Shown here in pieces: positions 30,990 to 39,550 of a stretch of DNA of 46,382 nucleotides (position 1 is the first letter of the stretch; each line of letters begins with the position of its first letter). Source of the DNA: Clostridium tagluense (lineage in GTDB: Bacteria > Bacillota > Clostridia > Clostridiales > Clostridiaceae); assembly GCF_003865095.1 (NCBI RefSeq), contig NZ_BHYK01000006.1:168369-214750 (forward strand), read 5' to 3'. Under the pieces are notes generated by a model, which saw nothing but the letters and a program-made list of their open reading frames with translations, was not told the DNA's origin and ran no database searches. The translations under genes and the position numbers were made by a program.

Positions 30990-31007
30990 ATTTATTACAA
31001 AGTAAAC

Positions 31008-32315
31008 TTAATCTTCAAACACCTTTTGACCATCTACAGGAGTCTGTAGCGCCACTAATGCTTTTTCTACTAAGTGTCTTCTTAATTTAAACTCATCTTC
31101 CTTGGTGAGTGCTGGGTTTCCAAGTGGGTGAGGAATAGCAATTGTAGGTATAATTCTATTAGCACCAACAGTTACTGAAACTGGAGTAATAGTACACATA
31201 TGAACTACTGGAAGTCCAGCTCTTTCTATTTCTTTAACTAACGTTGCACCGCAACGTGTACAAGTTCCTCATGTTGAAGTTAATATAACTGCATCTACAC
31301 CGTCCGCAATTAATTCTTTAGCAGTATCTTCACCAAATTTCTTAGATGATGCAACTGCTGTACCATTACCTACTGTTGAATAGAAATATCTGTGTAATGA
31401 TCCTATTTTGCCTTCTTTTTCTAATTGTCTTAATACATCTACTGGAATAACTCTATCTGGATCTTCATTAGCATATACTGGATCGTGTCCACCATGTGCT
31501 GTTTCATGAGTTTCAGACGTCAAGTCCATTATTCCTTCTATGTCATATTTGCATATTTTAGAAGCACTTGAAGATTCTATATGATCAGGGTTTCCTTTTG
31601 GAACAATACCACCAGAGGTAACTATTGCTATTTTAGCTTTAGTTATATCAAGTATAGGAGCATTTGGTTCAACTCTATCAAAAGTAGGCATTTTGAATTC
31701 TGTTACAAATTCTTCTCCCTTTAACTTCTTAACAAGCATATCAACCGCTCTTTTAGAACCTCTCTCACTGGCGAAATAATTCTTTCTTATGCCTCTTTCG
31801 ATATAATTATCTTCAGCCGGAGTTCCCACTTCTTCACCTTTAGCGAGTTTTAATGCAAGTGCTGCCATCTTAGGTAATGCATCTCTCATACCAACTGCAC
31901 TGTTTCTAGTTGAAACTATATAGACTTGTTTTTTATACATATCAGCACCTGGATTTTCTACATACATTCCGGTCATTACTGGTATATTTAATTGCTCTTT
32001 CACAGCTGTTGCAACAGCTCCACAAGCAATACCATATCTTCCTGCATTAAAAGCAGGACCTGCTATAAACAAATCAGGATTGTATTTTTTCACCATCTCG
32101 ATTATTTCAGCTTGAGCTTCTTCTATGTTTTCAGCAAAATATGAGTCACCACAGATTATAGTAGCAACTATTTCTGCTCCACCTTTAGTTAACAAGCCAT
32201 TTAGTCCCATACCTGGTCCTACAAAGCCTTCTCTAACCTCTGGTTTAATATTTGCTTTTTCTTCTCCGCCTATTCCAGCGTAAAATTGATTTATATAATG
32301 TACGATTTTTAACAA
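31008..32315 (-). CDS. grdB: glycine reductase component B, GrdB selenoprotein
   Basis: The full gene is 435 aa with an in-frame TGA at 31269-31271 read as selenocysteine (residue 349). The sequence around it, ILTST-Sec-GTCTRCGAT, is the GrdB motif UxxCxxC. The downstream frame (31008-31268) continues without break, ending GQKVFED. GrdB binds glycine as a Schiff base on GrdE and moves its carboxymethyl group to GrdA. The start is TTG at 32315 after AAGGGGGAG, giving the usual N-terminus LKIVHYINQFYAGIGGEEKA. An earlier in-frame TTG at 32348 has no ribosome site. A bacterial SECIS hairpin follows the TGA. Confidence 0.96.
31241..31271 (-). promoter_or_regulatory. SECIS element of grdB (with its UGA)
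   Basis: Eleven bases after the TGA (31269-31271) comes a perfect 7-bp stem ACGTTGC/GCAACGT (31251-31257 with 31241-31247), closed by the tri-loop GGT (31248-31250). An apical GGU about 18 bases after UGA is what SelB recognises in bacterial SECIS elements. Confidence 0.85.
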
Positions 32316-32455
32316 GTATTTCTCCCCCTTTCTAACGGGAATTGACAATTTTATTTTAACTATATTGATATAAGTTAACTTACAATTGGCAATCTTATGG
32401 TATTTATACTAGTGTATTTATACTAGATTATTTCATCTAATTTAAGTTTATAATT

Positions 32456-32926
32456 TTAAACAGTATATTTTGAAAATTCTTCTCTAATTGGTTTTACTTC
32501 TCCAATTATTTCATCTACTTCTAAAACCATTTCCATCATTCCACATTGCTCTTCATAAACTGCCTCATCACATTGATCTTTAATTTCTGGTTCAACTATG
32601 TGATATACTGCAAGTCCTAGTGCAATTCCAGCCAATGGTCCAGCGTATGTTGGATCTCCTGCTGCTACTGTTTCTGCCGAAAGTCCTGATGCTTCAGCTT
32701 CAGCTCCTCCAATAATTACTACCATATTTTCAGCGCCAAACTTTTCAGTAAGGTCTTTTACTCTTTGTTGGATCTCCAGATCCATAGCTCCTGCGGCTGT
32801 TCAGACAAAGCATTCTGTTGATGCAAATACTACTTCAGCTCCAGCAGATTTAACGCAAGCTTCTATTGCTGGTCCTGGTATTCCATCTCTATCACCAATA
32901 GCGATAACTTTTTTTCCTTTTAACAT
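32456..32926 (-). CDS. grdA: glycine reductase component A, GrdA selenoprotein
   Basis: The full gene is 156 aa with an in-frame TGA at 32801-32803 giving selenocysteine 42 in STECFV-Sec-TAAGAMD, the CxxU redox motif (Cys39/Sec42). GrdA is the small central carrier: its selenol accepts the carboxymethyl group from protein B, and after ketene transfer to protein C the Cys-Se bond is reduced by thioredoxin. The remainder ([41 protein letters not shown]) is typical. The ATG at 32926 follows AAAGGAAG; an ATG two codons earlier abuts the ribosome site. Without recoding only the part from 32785 would be called. Confidence 0.96.
32770..32803 (-). promoter_or_regulatory. SECIS element of grdA (with its UGA)
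   Basis: Seventeen bases after the TGA, GGATC and GATCC (32779-32783 with 32770-32774) form a short stem with loop TGGA. The loop carries the G pair expected in bacterial SECIS elements. It is shorter and less typical than that of grdB. Confidence 0.6.
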
Positions 32927-33002
32927 TTTCATCTTCCTTTCTTGTTTATATTTATTTTCTAGTAACTATAATTTAACTCTATACCTATATAATTAAATAA
33001 TT

Positions 33003-34289
33003 TTAGTATCCTCTAGCTGTTAAATTATTAAATCCAACTTCACTAGTTGCACCAGTTATAACTTGAATTTCAGCAAAGATAGAACCATCTGCTCCTAAAC
33101 TTCCCATGTGGCCACCAGCTATTATATCAGCAGCTTCCATATGTCCAATAATTTTTTTCATTGGAGGAAGTGTAATTACTTCATTAGCATTTCCACCAGT
33201 TACAACTGCATCACCATGTGGTGTTGAGTCAGCTAGGGATTGAGAACTTCCATCTTGGCCAGCATATTCATCAGTTAAAAGTACAGTTTTAACTCCTTTT
33301 GCAGTTATCTTATTACAATTCATAACAAGGTCAGCATCTGGATTACCAAAACCTTCTTCTGAAATTATAGCAGCATCTGCTCCTATGAATTCAACTAATT
33401 TTGCAACCATATTTGATGATCTTTCTTTATCTGCTAAGTATACATTTTCATTTGTTATTATACATCCCATAAAGTTAATATCCTTGCCATGTCTCTCATA
33501 TAAATCTTCTATTATTGGATGATTCATATGCACGTAACTTGGGTTTTTGTCACAAGCCGAAACACAGTTACCACTTACTATTGCTCCATCAAATATTTCT
33601 GTTGGATAGATAAAAGTAGGTATTATCTTTTTAGCATCTACTCCATAAACATAAGTATCATGTAATAAACCTTGTGTTTGAAGCATGTACACATACACTA
33701 CTTTTGGCAATTCAGGGTATAGTTTAATTTGCTGGAGTAATGGCAATGTTTCAAATGTTTTTATTTCATCTGGTTCAATTTTCTTACCAGCTTCTCCAAG
33801 ATAAACAGCAGCTTTAAAACCTACCATTCTTACAGCTTCTTCATGCTCATGTTGTAGTATTCCCTCTTTTGGCTCACAAGTAATTACTAAGTTGTTTGTT
33901 TTTGAGAAAGGTGTATATTTAGCTCCTTCTCCGCACATATCAACTATTCCTTCTTGGAATCCAACGATTTTACCAGTTGTTATAACAGCTGCTCCTTTAA
34001 GAACGTGAGTTCTTCCTGAACCTACTGTGTCAACTTTGTTTATAAAACCTGGGAATATTCCACCACCACCACTAACTTTAACTCTTGGTTCTATTACGTC
34101 TTTTACTGGAATTATTCTAACCTCTTCACCGGGTCTTGCTATGTCGAATTTAATCGTTTCCAGTCTTTCGTCTCCTGAAACCGCTTTTAATAATTCATCT
34201 TGATTAACATAAAGAACTCCACCCTCAACCTTTGTTTCTGGTCCAAACTGAATATCTTTAATAAATATGTTTCCTATTTCTAGACGCAA
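33003..34289 (-). CDS. grdE: glycine reductase component B proprotein GrdE
   Basis: A 428-aa proprotein of the substrate-binding protein B. In the family it is cleaved before Cys242, which becomes a carbonyl (pyruvoyl-type) group that captures glycine as a Schiff base. Here Cys242 is exactly in place in AIVSGNCVSACDKNPS. Other segments: MRLEIGNIFIKDIQFG at the start, SGGGGIFPGFINKVDTVGSGRTHVL near 73-97, and MGSLGADGSIFAEIQVITGATSEVG near the end. The start is TTG at 34289, seven bases after AGGAGGTG; a GTG three codons earlier is inside the ribosome site. Confidence 0.96.
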   Translation of the reverse strand: MRLEIGNIFIKDIQFGPETKVEGGVLYVNQDELLKAVSGDERLETIKFDIARPGEEVRIIPVKDVIEPRVKVSGGGGIFPGFINKVDTVGSGRTHVLKGAAVITTGKIVGFQEGIVDMCGEGAKYTPFSKTNNLVITCEPKEGILQHEHEEAVRMVGFKAAVYLGEAGKKIEPDEIKTFETLPLLQQIKLYPELPKVVYVYMLQTQGLLHDTYVYGVDAKKIIPTFIYPTEIFDGAIVSGNCVSACDKNPSYVHMNHPIIEDLYERHGKDINFMGCIITNENVYLADKERSSNMVAKLVEFIGADAAIISEEGFGNPDADLVMNCNKITAKGVKTVLLTDEYAGQDGSSQSLADSTPHGDAVVTGGNANEVITLPPMKKIIGHMEAADIIAGGHMGSLGADGSIFAEIQVITGATSEVGFNNLTARGY

Positions 34290-34365
34290 AACAATCACCT
34301 CCTATGATATTAAGTATATATATCTAATAGCTTATAGCTTTTTTACTATAAGCTTTAGTACCAAA

Positions 34366-34695
34366 TTATAATGTATTATAATAATCTTTTATAAAGTTTT
34401 CTACATCATCTAATGAAGAAATTTTATCTGGTGTTATTGTAGCTACTTTTTCTCCACCCTTATATAAAATCATTGTTGGAAGTCCTAAAACTCTTTGAGC
34501 TATAGCTGTTCTTCTTGCTCCACCAATGTTTAAAGAAGCGAATTTAATTTTATCTGAAAATTTTTCTTCTAGAGCATGAACTCCTGGCATAAGTTCTATG
34601 CAGATTTCACATTTATCTCCCCAAAAATCTACAAATACTGGTTTTTCAGATTGTAATACTTCTGCTTCAAAATTTTCTTTATTTAATTCTACCAT
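34366..34695 (-). CDS. trxA: thioredoxin of the glycine reductase system
   Basis: A 109-aa thioredoxin fold protein: VFVDFWGDKCEICIELMPGV near 20-39, cis-Pro LGLPTMILYKGGEKV near 70. The active site is Cys29-Glu-Ile-Cys32 instead of the usual CGPC. Thioredoxins encoded in clostridial grd operons are known to have atypical active sites, so this is likely a dedicated donor reducing the Cys-Se bond of GrdA. It lies between trxB and grdE. AGGAGG precedes the ATG. Confidence 0.93.
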   Translation of the reverse strand: MVELNKENFEAEVLQSEKPVFVDFWGDKCEICIELMPGVHALEEKFSDKIKFASLNIGGARRTAIAQRVLGLPTMILYKGGEKVATITPDKISSLDDVENFIKDYYNTL

Positions 34696-34792
34696 TACTA
34701 ATGACCTCCTAAAATTTTAATTGTAATTGTTTCATATATATATTTAAAAGAATTATGCCTTTTATTTAAAAGGATAATACCCTTTATATAAG

Positions 34793-35719
34793 CTAATTAA
34801 ATTTTTCTTCAATGTAATGTTCAGCATGAGTCGCTGCTATTGCACCATCTGCCGCTGCTGTAATTACTTGTCTTAATAATTTTTCTCTTATGTCTCCTGC
34901 TGCATATACTCCTGGTATATTAGTTCTCATCTCTTCATCAGTAATAACGTCGCCTCGCTCTGTCATATTAATCATACCTTTAAACAATTCTGAAATTGGA
35001 AGATATCCTACAAATACAAAACATCCATCTACTTTTAAATCACTGAGTTCTCCAGTTTTAACATTTTTTAAAACTAAACCTTCTAAAATTTCTTCGCCCT
35101 TAGCTTCCTGTACTACTGTATCCCAAATAAACTTAATTTTTGGGTTTTTAAAAGCTTTTTCTTGAAGTGACTTAGCACCACGAAGTTCATCTCTTCTGTG
35201 TATTACTGTAACACTTTCACCAAATTTAGCTAAATATATAGCTTCAGACAAAGCTGAATCTCCGCCTCCTAGCACTGCAATATCTAAATCCGTAAAAAAG
35301 TCAGCATCGCAAGTTGCACAATAAGAAACACCTTTACCTCTTAGTTCAATTTCATTTTTAAATCCACCAAGTCTTGGGTATGCTCCTGTAGCAATTATAA
35401 TTGTTTTAGCTTTATAAGTTTCTTTCTTACACTTTATTACTTTAATATCTCCTTCAAGCTCAACTTCAACGACTTCTTCTTTAACAAATTGTGTTCCAAA
35501 TTCTTCTGCTTGCTGTTTCATTCTTTTACTTAATGTTGTCCCTGTACATTCTTCAATGGAACCTGGGTAATTATCTAATTCATCTGTTGTAGTTGCTTGT
35601 CCACCAAATTTTGCTCTTTCTATTATTAAAGTATCCATTCTTGATCTTGATGCATAAAGTCCAGCAGATAATCCCGCAGGACCTCCACCAATAATTATAG
35701 TATCATAAATATGTTCCAT
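34793..35719 (-). CDS. trxB: thioredoxin reductase
   Basis: A 308-aa low-molecular-weight FAD enzyme. The FAD Rossmann motif IIGGGPAGLSAG is at 9-20, the redox pair Cys134-Ala-Thr-Cys137 in SYCATCDADFF, the NADPH motif VLGGGDSALSEA near 150, and the FAD motif GVYAAGDIREK near 275. It passes electrons to TrxA for glycine reduction. The ATG at 35719 follows AAGGAGG; an upstream in-frame ATG at 35743 would contain the ribosome site in the coding region. Confidence 0.96.
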   Translation of the reverse strand: MEHIYDTIIIGGGPAGLSAGLYASRSRMDTLIIERAKFGGQATTTDELDNYPGSIEECTGTTLSKRMKQQAEEFGTQFVKEEVVEVELEGDIKVIKCKKETYKAKTIIIATGAYPRLGGFKNEIELRGKGVSYCATCDADFFTDLDIAVLGGGDSALSEAIYLAKFGESVTVIHRRDELRGAKSLQEKAFKNPKIKFIWDTVVQEAKGEEILEGLVLKNVKTGELSDLKVDGCFVFVGYLPISELFKGMINMTERGDVITDEEMRTNIPGVYAAGDIREKLLRQVITAAADGAIAATHAEHYIEEKFN

Positions 35720-35747
35720 AGCTATATCCTCCTTATTTTTCATATGT

Positions 35748-36125
35748 CTAATTTATTGCATGATCTATTAAATCAAAATCTATAAGTTGAAAATCCAACA
35801 ATATCTTTTCATTCCACTGAGGTGTTTTAAAATCTTTTAAGAATTTCTCTGTGGTCATGATGCTCTCTTCTATTATAGATAACGATTGCAAGTCAACTCC
35901 ACTTAATTTTTCTTTTGATATACAAATAGTTCTATAAGGCGTTTCATTCGGCTTTATACTGCTCATTAAAGGATGTGTTAATAATTTATGGCCTACATGT
36001 ATATTATCCCTAACTTTTTTCAAAATATCCATCATGGTTCCTTCAATAAATACTACCTTATATTTAATCTCAAATTTTTCTTTTGACATTGGATTATTTG
36101 TTACAATAATTAATGGTTCTATCAA
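35748..36125 (-). CDS. grdX: GrdX family protein
   Basis: A 125-aa protein placed first in the glycine reductase operon, the usual position of GrdX. Segments such as PLIIVTNNPMS at 4-14, KVVFIEGTMMDILKKVRDNIHVGHKLLTHPLMSSIKPNETPYRT and the C-terminal acidic tail match what is known of the family. Function unknown; it is not a component of the purified complex. The start is TTG after AAGGAGGGG. The leader upstream carries a glycine riboswitch. Confidence 0.88.
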   Translation of the reverse strand: MIEPLIIVTNNPMSKEKFEIKYKVVFIEGTMMDILKKVRDNIHVGHKLLTHPLMSSIKPNETPYRTICISKEKLSGVDLQSLSIIEESIMTTEKFLKDFKTPQWNEKILLDFQLIDFDLIDHAIN

Positions 36126-36206
36126 TTAATCCCCTCCTTATAGTTCTCTAGGAGAAAACAACTGTTAATTGTTATCCAACCTACATAACACATATTTTAG
36201 CACAAC

Positions 36207-36258
36207 AAAAAAGACAGATATAAAAGCCCCTTGTGCCCTTATACTCTGTCTTTTAACC
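36207..36258 (-). terminator. riboswitch-controlled terminator in the grd leader
   Basis: On the minus strand AAAAGACAGA pairs with TCTGTCTTTT across a loop, then TTTTTT follows. Its 5' arm overlaps the last strand of the second glycine aptamer (AAAAGACAGAG), so glycine binding should sequester that arm and prevent termination. This is the layout of a glycine-activated ON switch. Confidence 0.85.
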
Positions 36259-36440
36259 TGAGAGGTTTACTCCGTCGGTGCTATTCGCTTTCCAGAGGCA
36301 TGTCCATTTTCGGTACCTTTTGCCTGAGAGATTCATGTTGCATAGGCTGCAATACTTACTCCTTCGGCTATCTTAAAAGGGTTAATTTTTTACATTAAAA
36401 AATCTATCCCGTGATAATTTAAGATCATCTCCCTAAAACA
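36244..36440 (-). ncRNA. tandem glycine riboswitch
   Basis: The minus strand shows both aptamers of the gcvT-type riboswitch. Aptamer 1 has GGGAGA near 36430, GCCGAAGGAGTAAG near 36360, ATCTCTCAGGCAAAAGG near 36325 and ACCGAAAATGGACA near 36305. Aptamer 2 has CTCTGGAAAG near 36295, ACCGACGGAGTAAAC near 36270 and CTCTCAGGTTAAAAGACAG near 36255. The short linker between them is normal for cooperative tandem forms. It is followed by a terminator and then grdX, so glycine should switch on its own reductase operon. Confidence 0.93.
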
Positions 36441-36489
36441 TCATCCATTTCAATATTAAATTATTTCTGTAAATCTATCACATATTTAC

Positions 36490-36518
36490 AGTATACACTA
36501 CTTTTTTCACATTAACCA
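36490..36518 (-). promoter_or_regulatory. possible promoter of the grd operon
   Basis: On the minus strand TATACT (36490-36495) is preceded directly by GTG; the -35-like TGGTTA at 17 bases is weak. The start would fall about 45 bases before aptamer 1. The remaining spacer up to 36777 is AT-rich and shows no gene. Confidence 0.4.
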
Positions 36519-36777
36519 TAATGTTTCGAATATTAACTATTTTAATTATCTATAGTTGTGATTTATATATCAAATAGTTTGTTATTTTTTTATCATTTGC
36601 AAATCAGATTAAATATCTTTGTGAAACCGATTAAATAATAGTATAATTTCATTTAATTAAATATATATATACATTTTTTAGTCTCATAACTCTTCATTGT
36701 TATACTTTTAACTTTATCCCTCTCTGCTTCCCTATGGGATGATATAAGAATTATTAATTACTAAATACTCTAACATA

Positions 36778-36812
36778 TAAAAAAATAACTAGTATATATA
36801 CCAGTTATTTTA
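36778..36812 (-). terminator. intrinsic terminator after trmL
   Basis: On the minus strand AAATAACTGG pairs with CTAGTTATTT through a TATATATA middle, one wobble pair, and seven T follow. It lies just after the trmL stop codon. Confidence 0.85.
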
Positions 36813-36819
36813 AGATTCC

Positions 36820-37287
36820 TTATTTCATCTCGGGAAATCCGACTTGCCTAAGAGCTTCATATGTTGTAATAGCAACAGTATTAGAAAGATTGAGAGACCT
36901 AGTAGTGGTATTTATCATAGGTACTCGTATACACCTTTCAGGGTCACTATCCCGAACACTATCTGGAAGTCCTGATGACTCACGCCCAAAGATTATAAAA
37001 TCACCTTTTTTATATTCTACTTCTGAATATAATTTTGAAGCCTTTGTTGTAGAATAGTAGAAGGTTGCATCTTTATATTTTTCCCTAAGTGCCTCATATG
37101 AATCATGTATCTCAAGATCTAGAAACGGCCAGTAATCTAACCCGGCTCTCTTCAGTTGTTTTTCCTCTAAACTAAATCCTAATGGTTTTATAAGATGAAG
37201 TTTGCAGTCAGTAAGCACGCAAGTTCTTCCAATATTTCCAGTATTCTGTGGTATTTCCGGTTGAAATAAAACTATATTTAAATTCAT
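36820..37287 (-). CDS. trmL: tRNA (cytidine(34)-2'-O)-methyltransferase TrmL
   Basis: A 155-aa SPOUT methyltransferase of the YibK/TrmL group. Motif 1 is LFQPEIPQNTGNIGRTCVLTDCKLHLIKPLGFSL at 7-40 (with the Asn and Arg of SpoU enzymes), motif 2 FIIFGRESSGLPDSV near 93, and motif 3 IPM-type VPMINTTTRSLNLSNTVAITTYEALRQ near 118. It methylates the wobble ribose of leucine tRNAs using SAM, via the deep trefoil knot. AAGGAGGAG precedes the ATG. Confidence 0.95.
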   Translation of the reverse strand: MNLNIVLFQPEIPQNTGNIGRTCVLTDCKLHLIKPLGFSLEEKQLKRAGLDYWPFLDLEIHDSYEALREKYKDATFYYSTTKASKLYSEVEYKKGDFIIFGRESSGLPDSVRDSDPERCIRVPMINTTTRSLNLSNTVAITTYEALRQVGFPEMK

Positions 37288-37374
37288 AAATTACTCCTCC
37301 TTGCACCGCTAAGCAGTACAACACTATTATTAATTATTTTGATCCAATGATATAATTATATACTGTCATATTAC

Positions 37375-37419
37375 TTTAGTAAAGAAGTAGGCGACTATTA
37401 TCCGCCCGTGTTTACTAAA
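37375..37419 (-). terminator. hairpin directly after the MutS-like gene
   Basis: TTTAGTAAA (37375-37383) and TTTACTAAA (37411-37419) form a 9-bp outer stem, with an inner GGCG/CGCC stem. There is no T tract, so termination is uncertain. It starts immediately at the stop codon. Confidence 0.35.
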
Positions 37420-39024
37420 CTATAATAGCTTTTCAATTATCTCAGCTCTTTTGTATGCCCTATCTGTTATTTCTTTTGGATAAGACATGTATTCTAAAAG
37501 TTTAATGGCATTTCTTGTTTGAGAAATTCCTTTTTTAATCTTATAATCAAAGCTTAAGCCCTTACCCGTATCAACAGTTTCACTAAAATAGTAAAACTCA
37601 TAATTTTCTTTTAAAATATCCGAGAGTTCTCTATCATGTGTAGCTACAATTGAAATACTTTTTCCACGGTTTATATATGTTAATATTTCCGCTGACATAG
37701 AAATCCTCTCTATGGGATTTGTGCCCCTAAATATCTCATCTATAGGGCAAAATACCGGCAGATCCTTTTCTAGTGCTTTAATTATTCTATGAATTGATTC
37801 TACCTCTGCCATAAAGAAACTTTTCCCCTTTGTTAAATCGTCACTGGGGCTAATTGATGAAACTATATTGAAAAAAGGAGCCTGGTACTCTTTAGCTAAA
37901 ACAAAATAAAAGCTTTGAGCCAAAATCATATTTACTCCAAGCATTCTTAAAAAGGTAGACTTACCAGCCATATTTGTACCTGTAAGCACAATACCTCCTT
38001 TTTTTATACTAATTGAATTGCCAACAGCATTCTCTATAAGGGGATGTATTCCTTCCACTATATTTAACGTAATTTCTTTTATAAAAACAGGTTTTACATA
38101 CTGCTCCATTAAATCATGTTTATAGCCAGAAATAGAAATTAGTGCTTCTAATTCTCCGACTATATAGTAAAGGTCCATTAAAACTTCTTTTTCTTCTTTT
38201 ATTTTGTCAGATATAGAATAATAAGCACTTTCTTCTAAGAGAAAGAGCACCGAAAGAGGTTCAAATAATCCTGCCCACATATTTATAAATCCTATTAATC
38301 TTGTTCCCCTGTCTATCCCCTTTATAGATTTAAGTATTCCTGATATTTTATCCCTATAATAATCAATATCACCATTATTTATACTTACAATTTTTTTAGC
38401 TGCTACAATATTTTTTCTTAAATAGAATATTCCATTAGTCTTAATAGCCTTTACTTCTCTAGTGTTAATATTAATATTAATATAGCTTAGTACAAACAGT
38501 ACTATCATAAATTTCACATTTACAAATATTGCGAGCAATATTAATGTTAATGGAACTATTTTACCTAGAAAAGTATAGATATAATATTTAGCCTTACTTA
38601 TTGTAAGATCATTTTCTATCATATCTAAAAAACCATTTTTAAAATCGTTATTTAAGTTAAAGAAAATGCACTGAAGACTCTCCCTTAATTCACTATTTTC
38701 TTTAAATAATTGAATTAATCTCCCTCTTTCTTTTAACTTATCTTCCGACCTTAGTGGGTTTCTTAGCATTGAATATAGTGCTGCCTCTCCCGAACTGCTA
38801 TATGCCCTATCCAATTTTTCATATATTTTATTCATATCCAAATCCGACCATGTTTGGTTGTCTAAGGTGTAATCATTTTTTTTACTCATATCAAAGAATT
38901 TTCTAATCTTCTCAAAACTTCTTGACTTGTCCATATCTTTGCTATAATCATTTCTTATTAATCCTAAAACTCTTTTATTTAGGTATTCCTTTAAAGTATT
39001 TAAAAACATTTTTCCTATAGTCAA
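37420..39024 (-). CDS. membrane-anchored MutS-like ATPase
   Basis: A 534-aa protein with the MutS ATPase domain at its C-terminus: Walker A GTNMAGKST at 349-357, Walker B VFCPIDEIFRGTNP near 416, and the His motif IVATHDRELSDIL near 448. It lacks the mismatch-recognition and connector domains of MutS. Instead residues 149-186 are strongly hydrophobic (two spans), and 1-140 are charged and helical. It therefore belongs to a MutS-related group of unknown role, probably at the membrane, not to classical mismatch repair. The start is TTG seven bases after AGGAGGG. No mutL is nearby. Confidence 0.85.
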   Translation of the reverse strand: MTIGKMFLNTLKEYLNKRVLGLIRNDYSKDMDKSRSFEKIRKFFDMSKKNDYTLDNQTWSDLDMNKIYEKLDRAYSSSGEAALYSMLRNPLRSEDKLKERGRLIQLFKENSELRESLQCIFFNLNNDFKNGFLDMIENDLTISKAKYYIYTFLGKIVPLTLILLAIFVNVKFMIVLFVLSYINININTREVKAIKTNGIFYLRKNIVAAKKIVSINNGDIDYYRDKISGILKSIKGIDRGTRLIGFINMWAGLFEPLSVLFLLEESAYYSISDKIKEEKEVLMDLYYIVGELEALISISGYKHDLMEQYVKPVFIKEITLNIVEGIHPLIENAVGNSISIKKGGIVLTGTNMAGKSTFLRMLGVNMILAQSFYFVLAKEYQAPFFNIVSSISPSDDLTKGKSFFMAEVESIHRIIKALEKDLPVFCPIDEIFRGTNPIERISMSAEILTYINRGKSISIVATHDRELSDILKENYEFYYFSETVDTGKGLSFDYKIKKGISQTRNAIKLLEYMSYPKEITDRAYKRAEIIEKLL

Positions 39025-39091
39025 GTTAATTCCCTCCTGTAGCCTTTCTATACATTTACTATTCCAATTGTACCATAATATAGGGTTTTCT

Positions 39092-39130
39092 CAAAAAAAA
39101 TCGTCCCATTATTTACTTAATAATGGGACT
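39092..39130 (-). terminator. intrinsic terminator after the toxin-antitoxin pair
   Basis: On the minus strand GTCCCATTATT pairs perfectly with AATAATGGGAC (11 bp), loop AAGTA, followed by GATTTTTTTT. It isolates the Doc operon from the MutS-like gene. Confidence 0.92.
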
Positions 39131-39172
39131 TAATGTTACTATTCAGCCTCTATATATTGTTACTTATTAACC

Positions 39173-39550
39173 TTATAATTTTTTATTGTTTATCCATATT
39201 TTAATATCCTTTTCACTAAAAGTTCCATCTGCTACTTTTAAACCAAGCTCAATTAATTGTTTTTGAGAATATTTTATATTAATTTTATTTAATTTCAATA
39301 ATAAAACCATTACTGAAACCCCTATTCTTTTGTTCCCATCAACAAAGCCATGGTTTTTAATAAGTCCATAAGTAATAGCTGAAATCTTTCCCTCTATTTC
39401 CCAATATAAATCAATTCCATCAAAAGTTGCAGAAGCTCTATTTAATGCACTATCAATTAAACCTAAATCTCTTATTTCCTTACTTCCACCAGTCTCATGA
39501 ACTATCTTTTTATGAAATAACAATATATTATCCATATCTATATTTTTCAT
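39173..39550 (-). CDS. doc: Doc-family (death-on-curing) toxin
   Basis: A 125-aa Fic/DOC fold protein. The catalytic motif HGFVDGNKR is at residues 67-75, matching HxFx(D/N)GNKR of Doc. In the family, Doc phosphorylates elongation factor Tu and stops translation. All motif residues are intact, so it should be active. The ATG overlaps the antitoxin stop codon by one base (TAATG), giving coupled translation. No Phd is present; the upstream gene encodes a different type of antitoxin. Confidence 0.9.
   Translation of the reverse strand: MKNIDMDNILLFHKKIVHETGGSKEIRDLGLIDSALNRASATFDGIDLYWEIEGKISAITYGLIKNHGFVDGNKRIGVSVMVLLLKLNKINIKYSQKQLIELGLKVADGTFSEKDIKIWINNKKL

Noticed and set aside
31008-31199. 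A separate small protein starting MCTITPVSVTVGANRI
   Set aside because: It is the C-terminal part of GrdB read after the selenocysteine UGA; there is no ribosome site for an independent start.
32456-32785. A 109-aa GrdA starting at MDLEIQQRV
   Set aside because: The conserved CxxU N-terminus lies upstream in frame across the UGA at 32801-32803, with a good start at 32926.
34329-34354. Terminator between trxA and grdE (AGCTTATAG/CTATAAGCT)
   Set aside because: The stem is weak and lacks a T run, and termination there would cut the grd operon before its structural genes.
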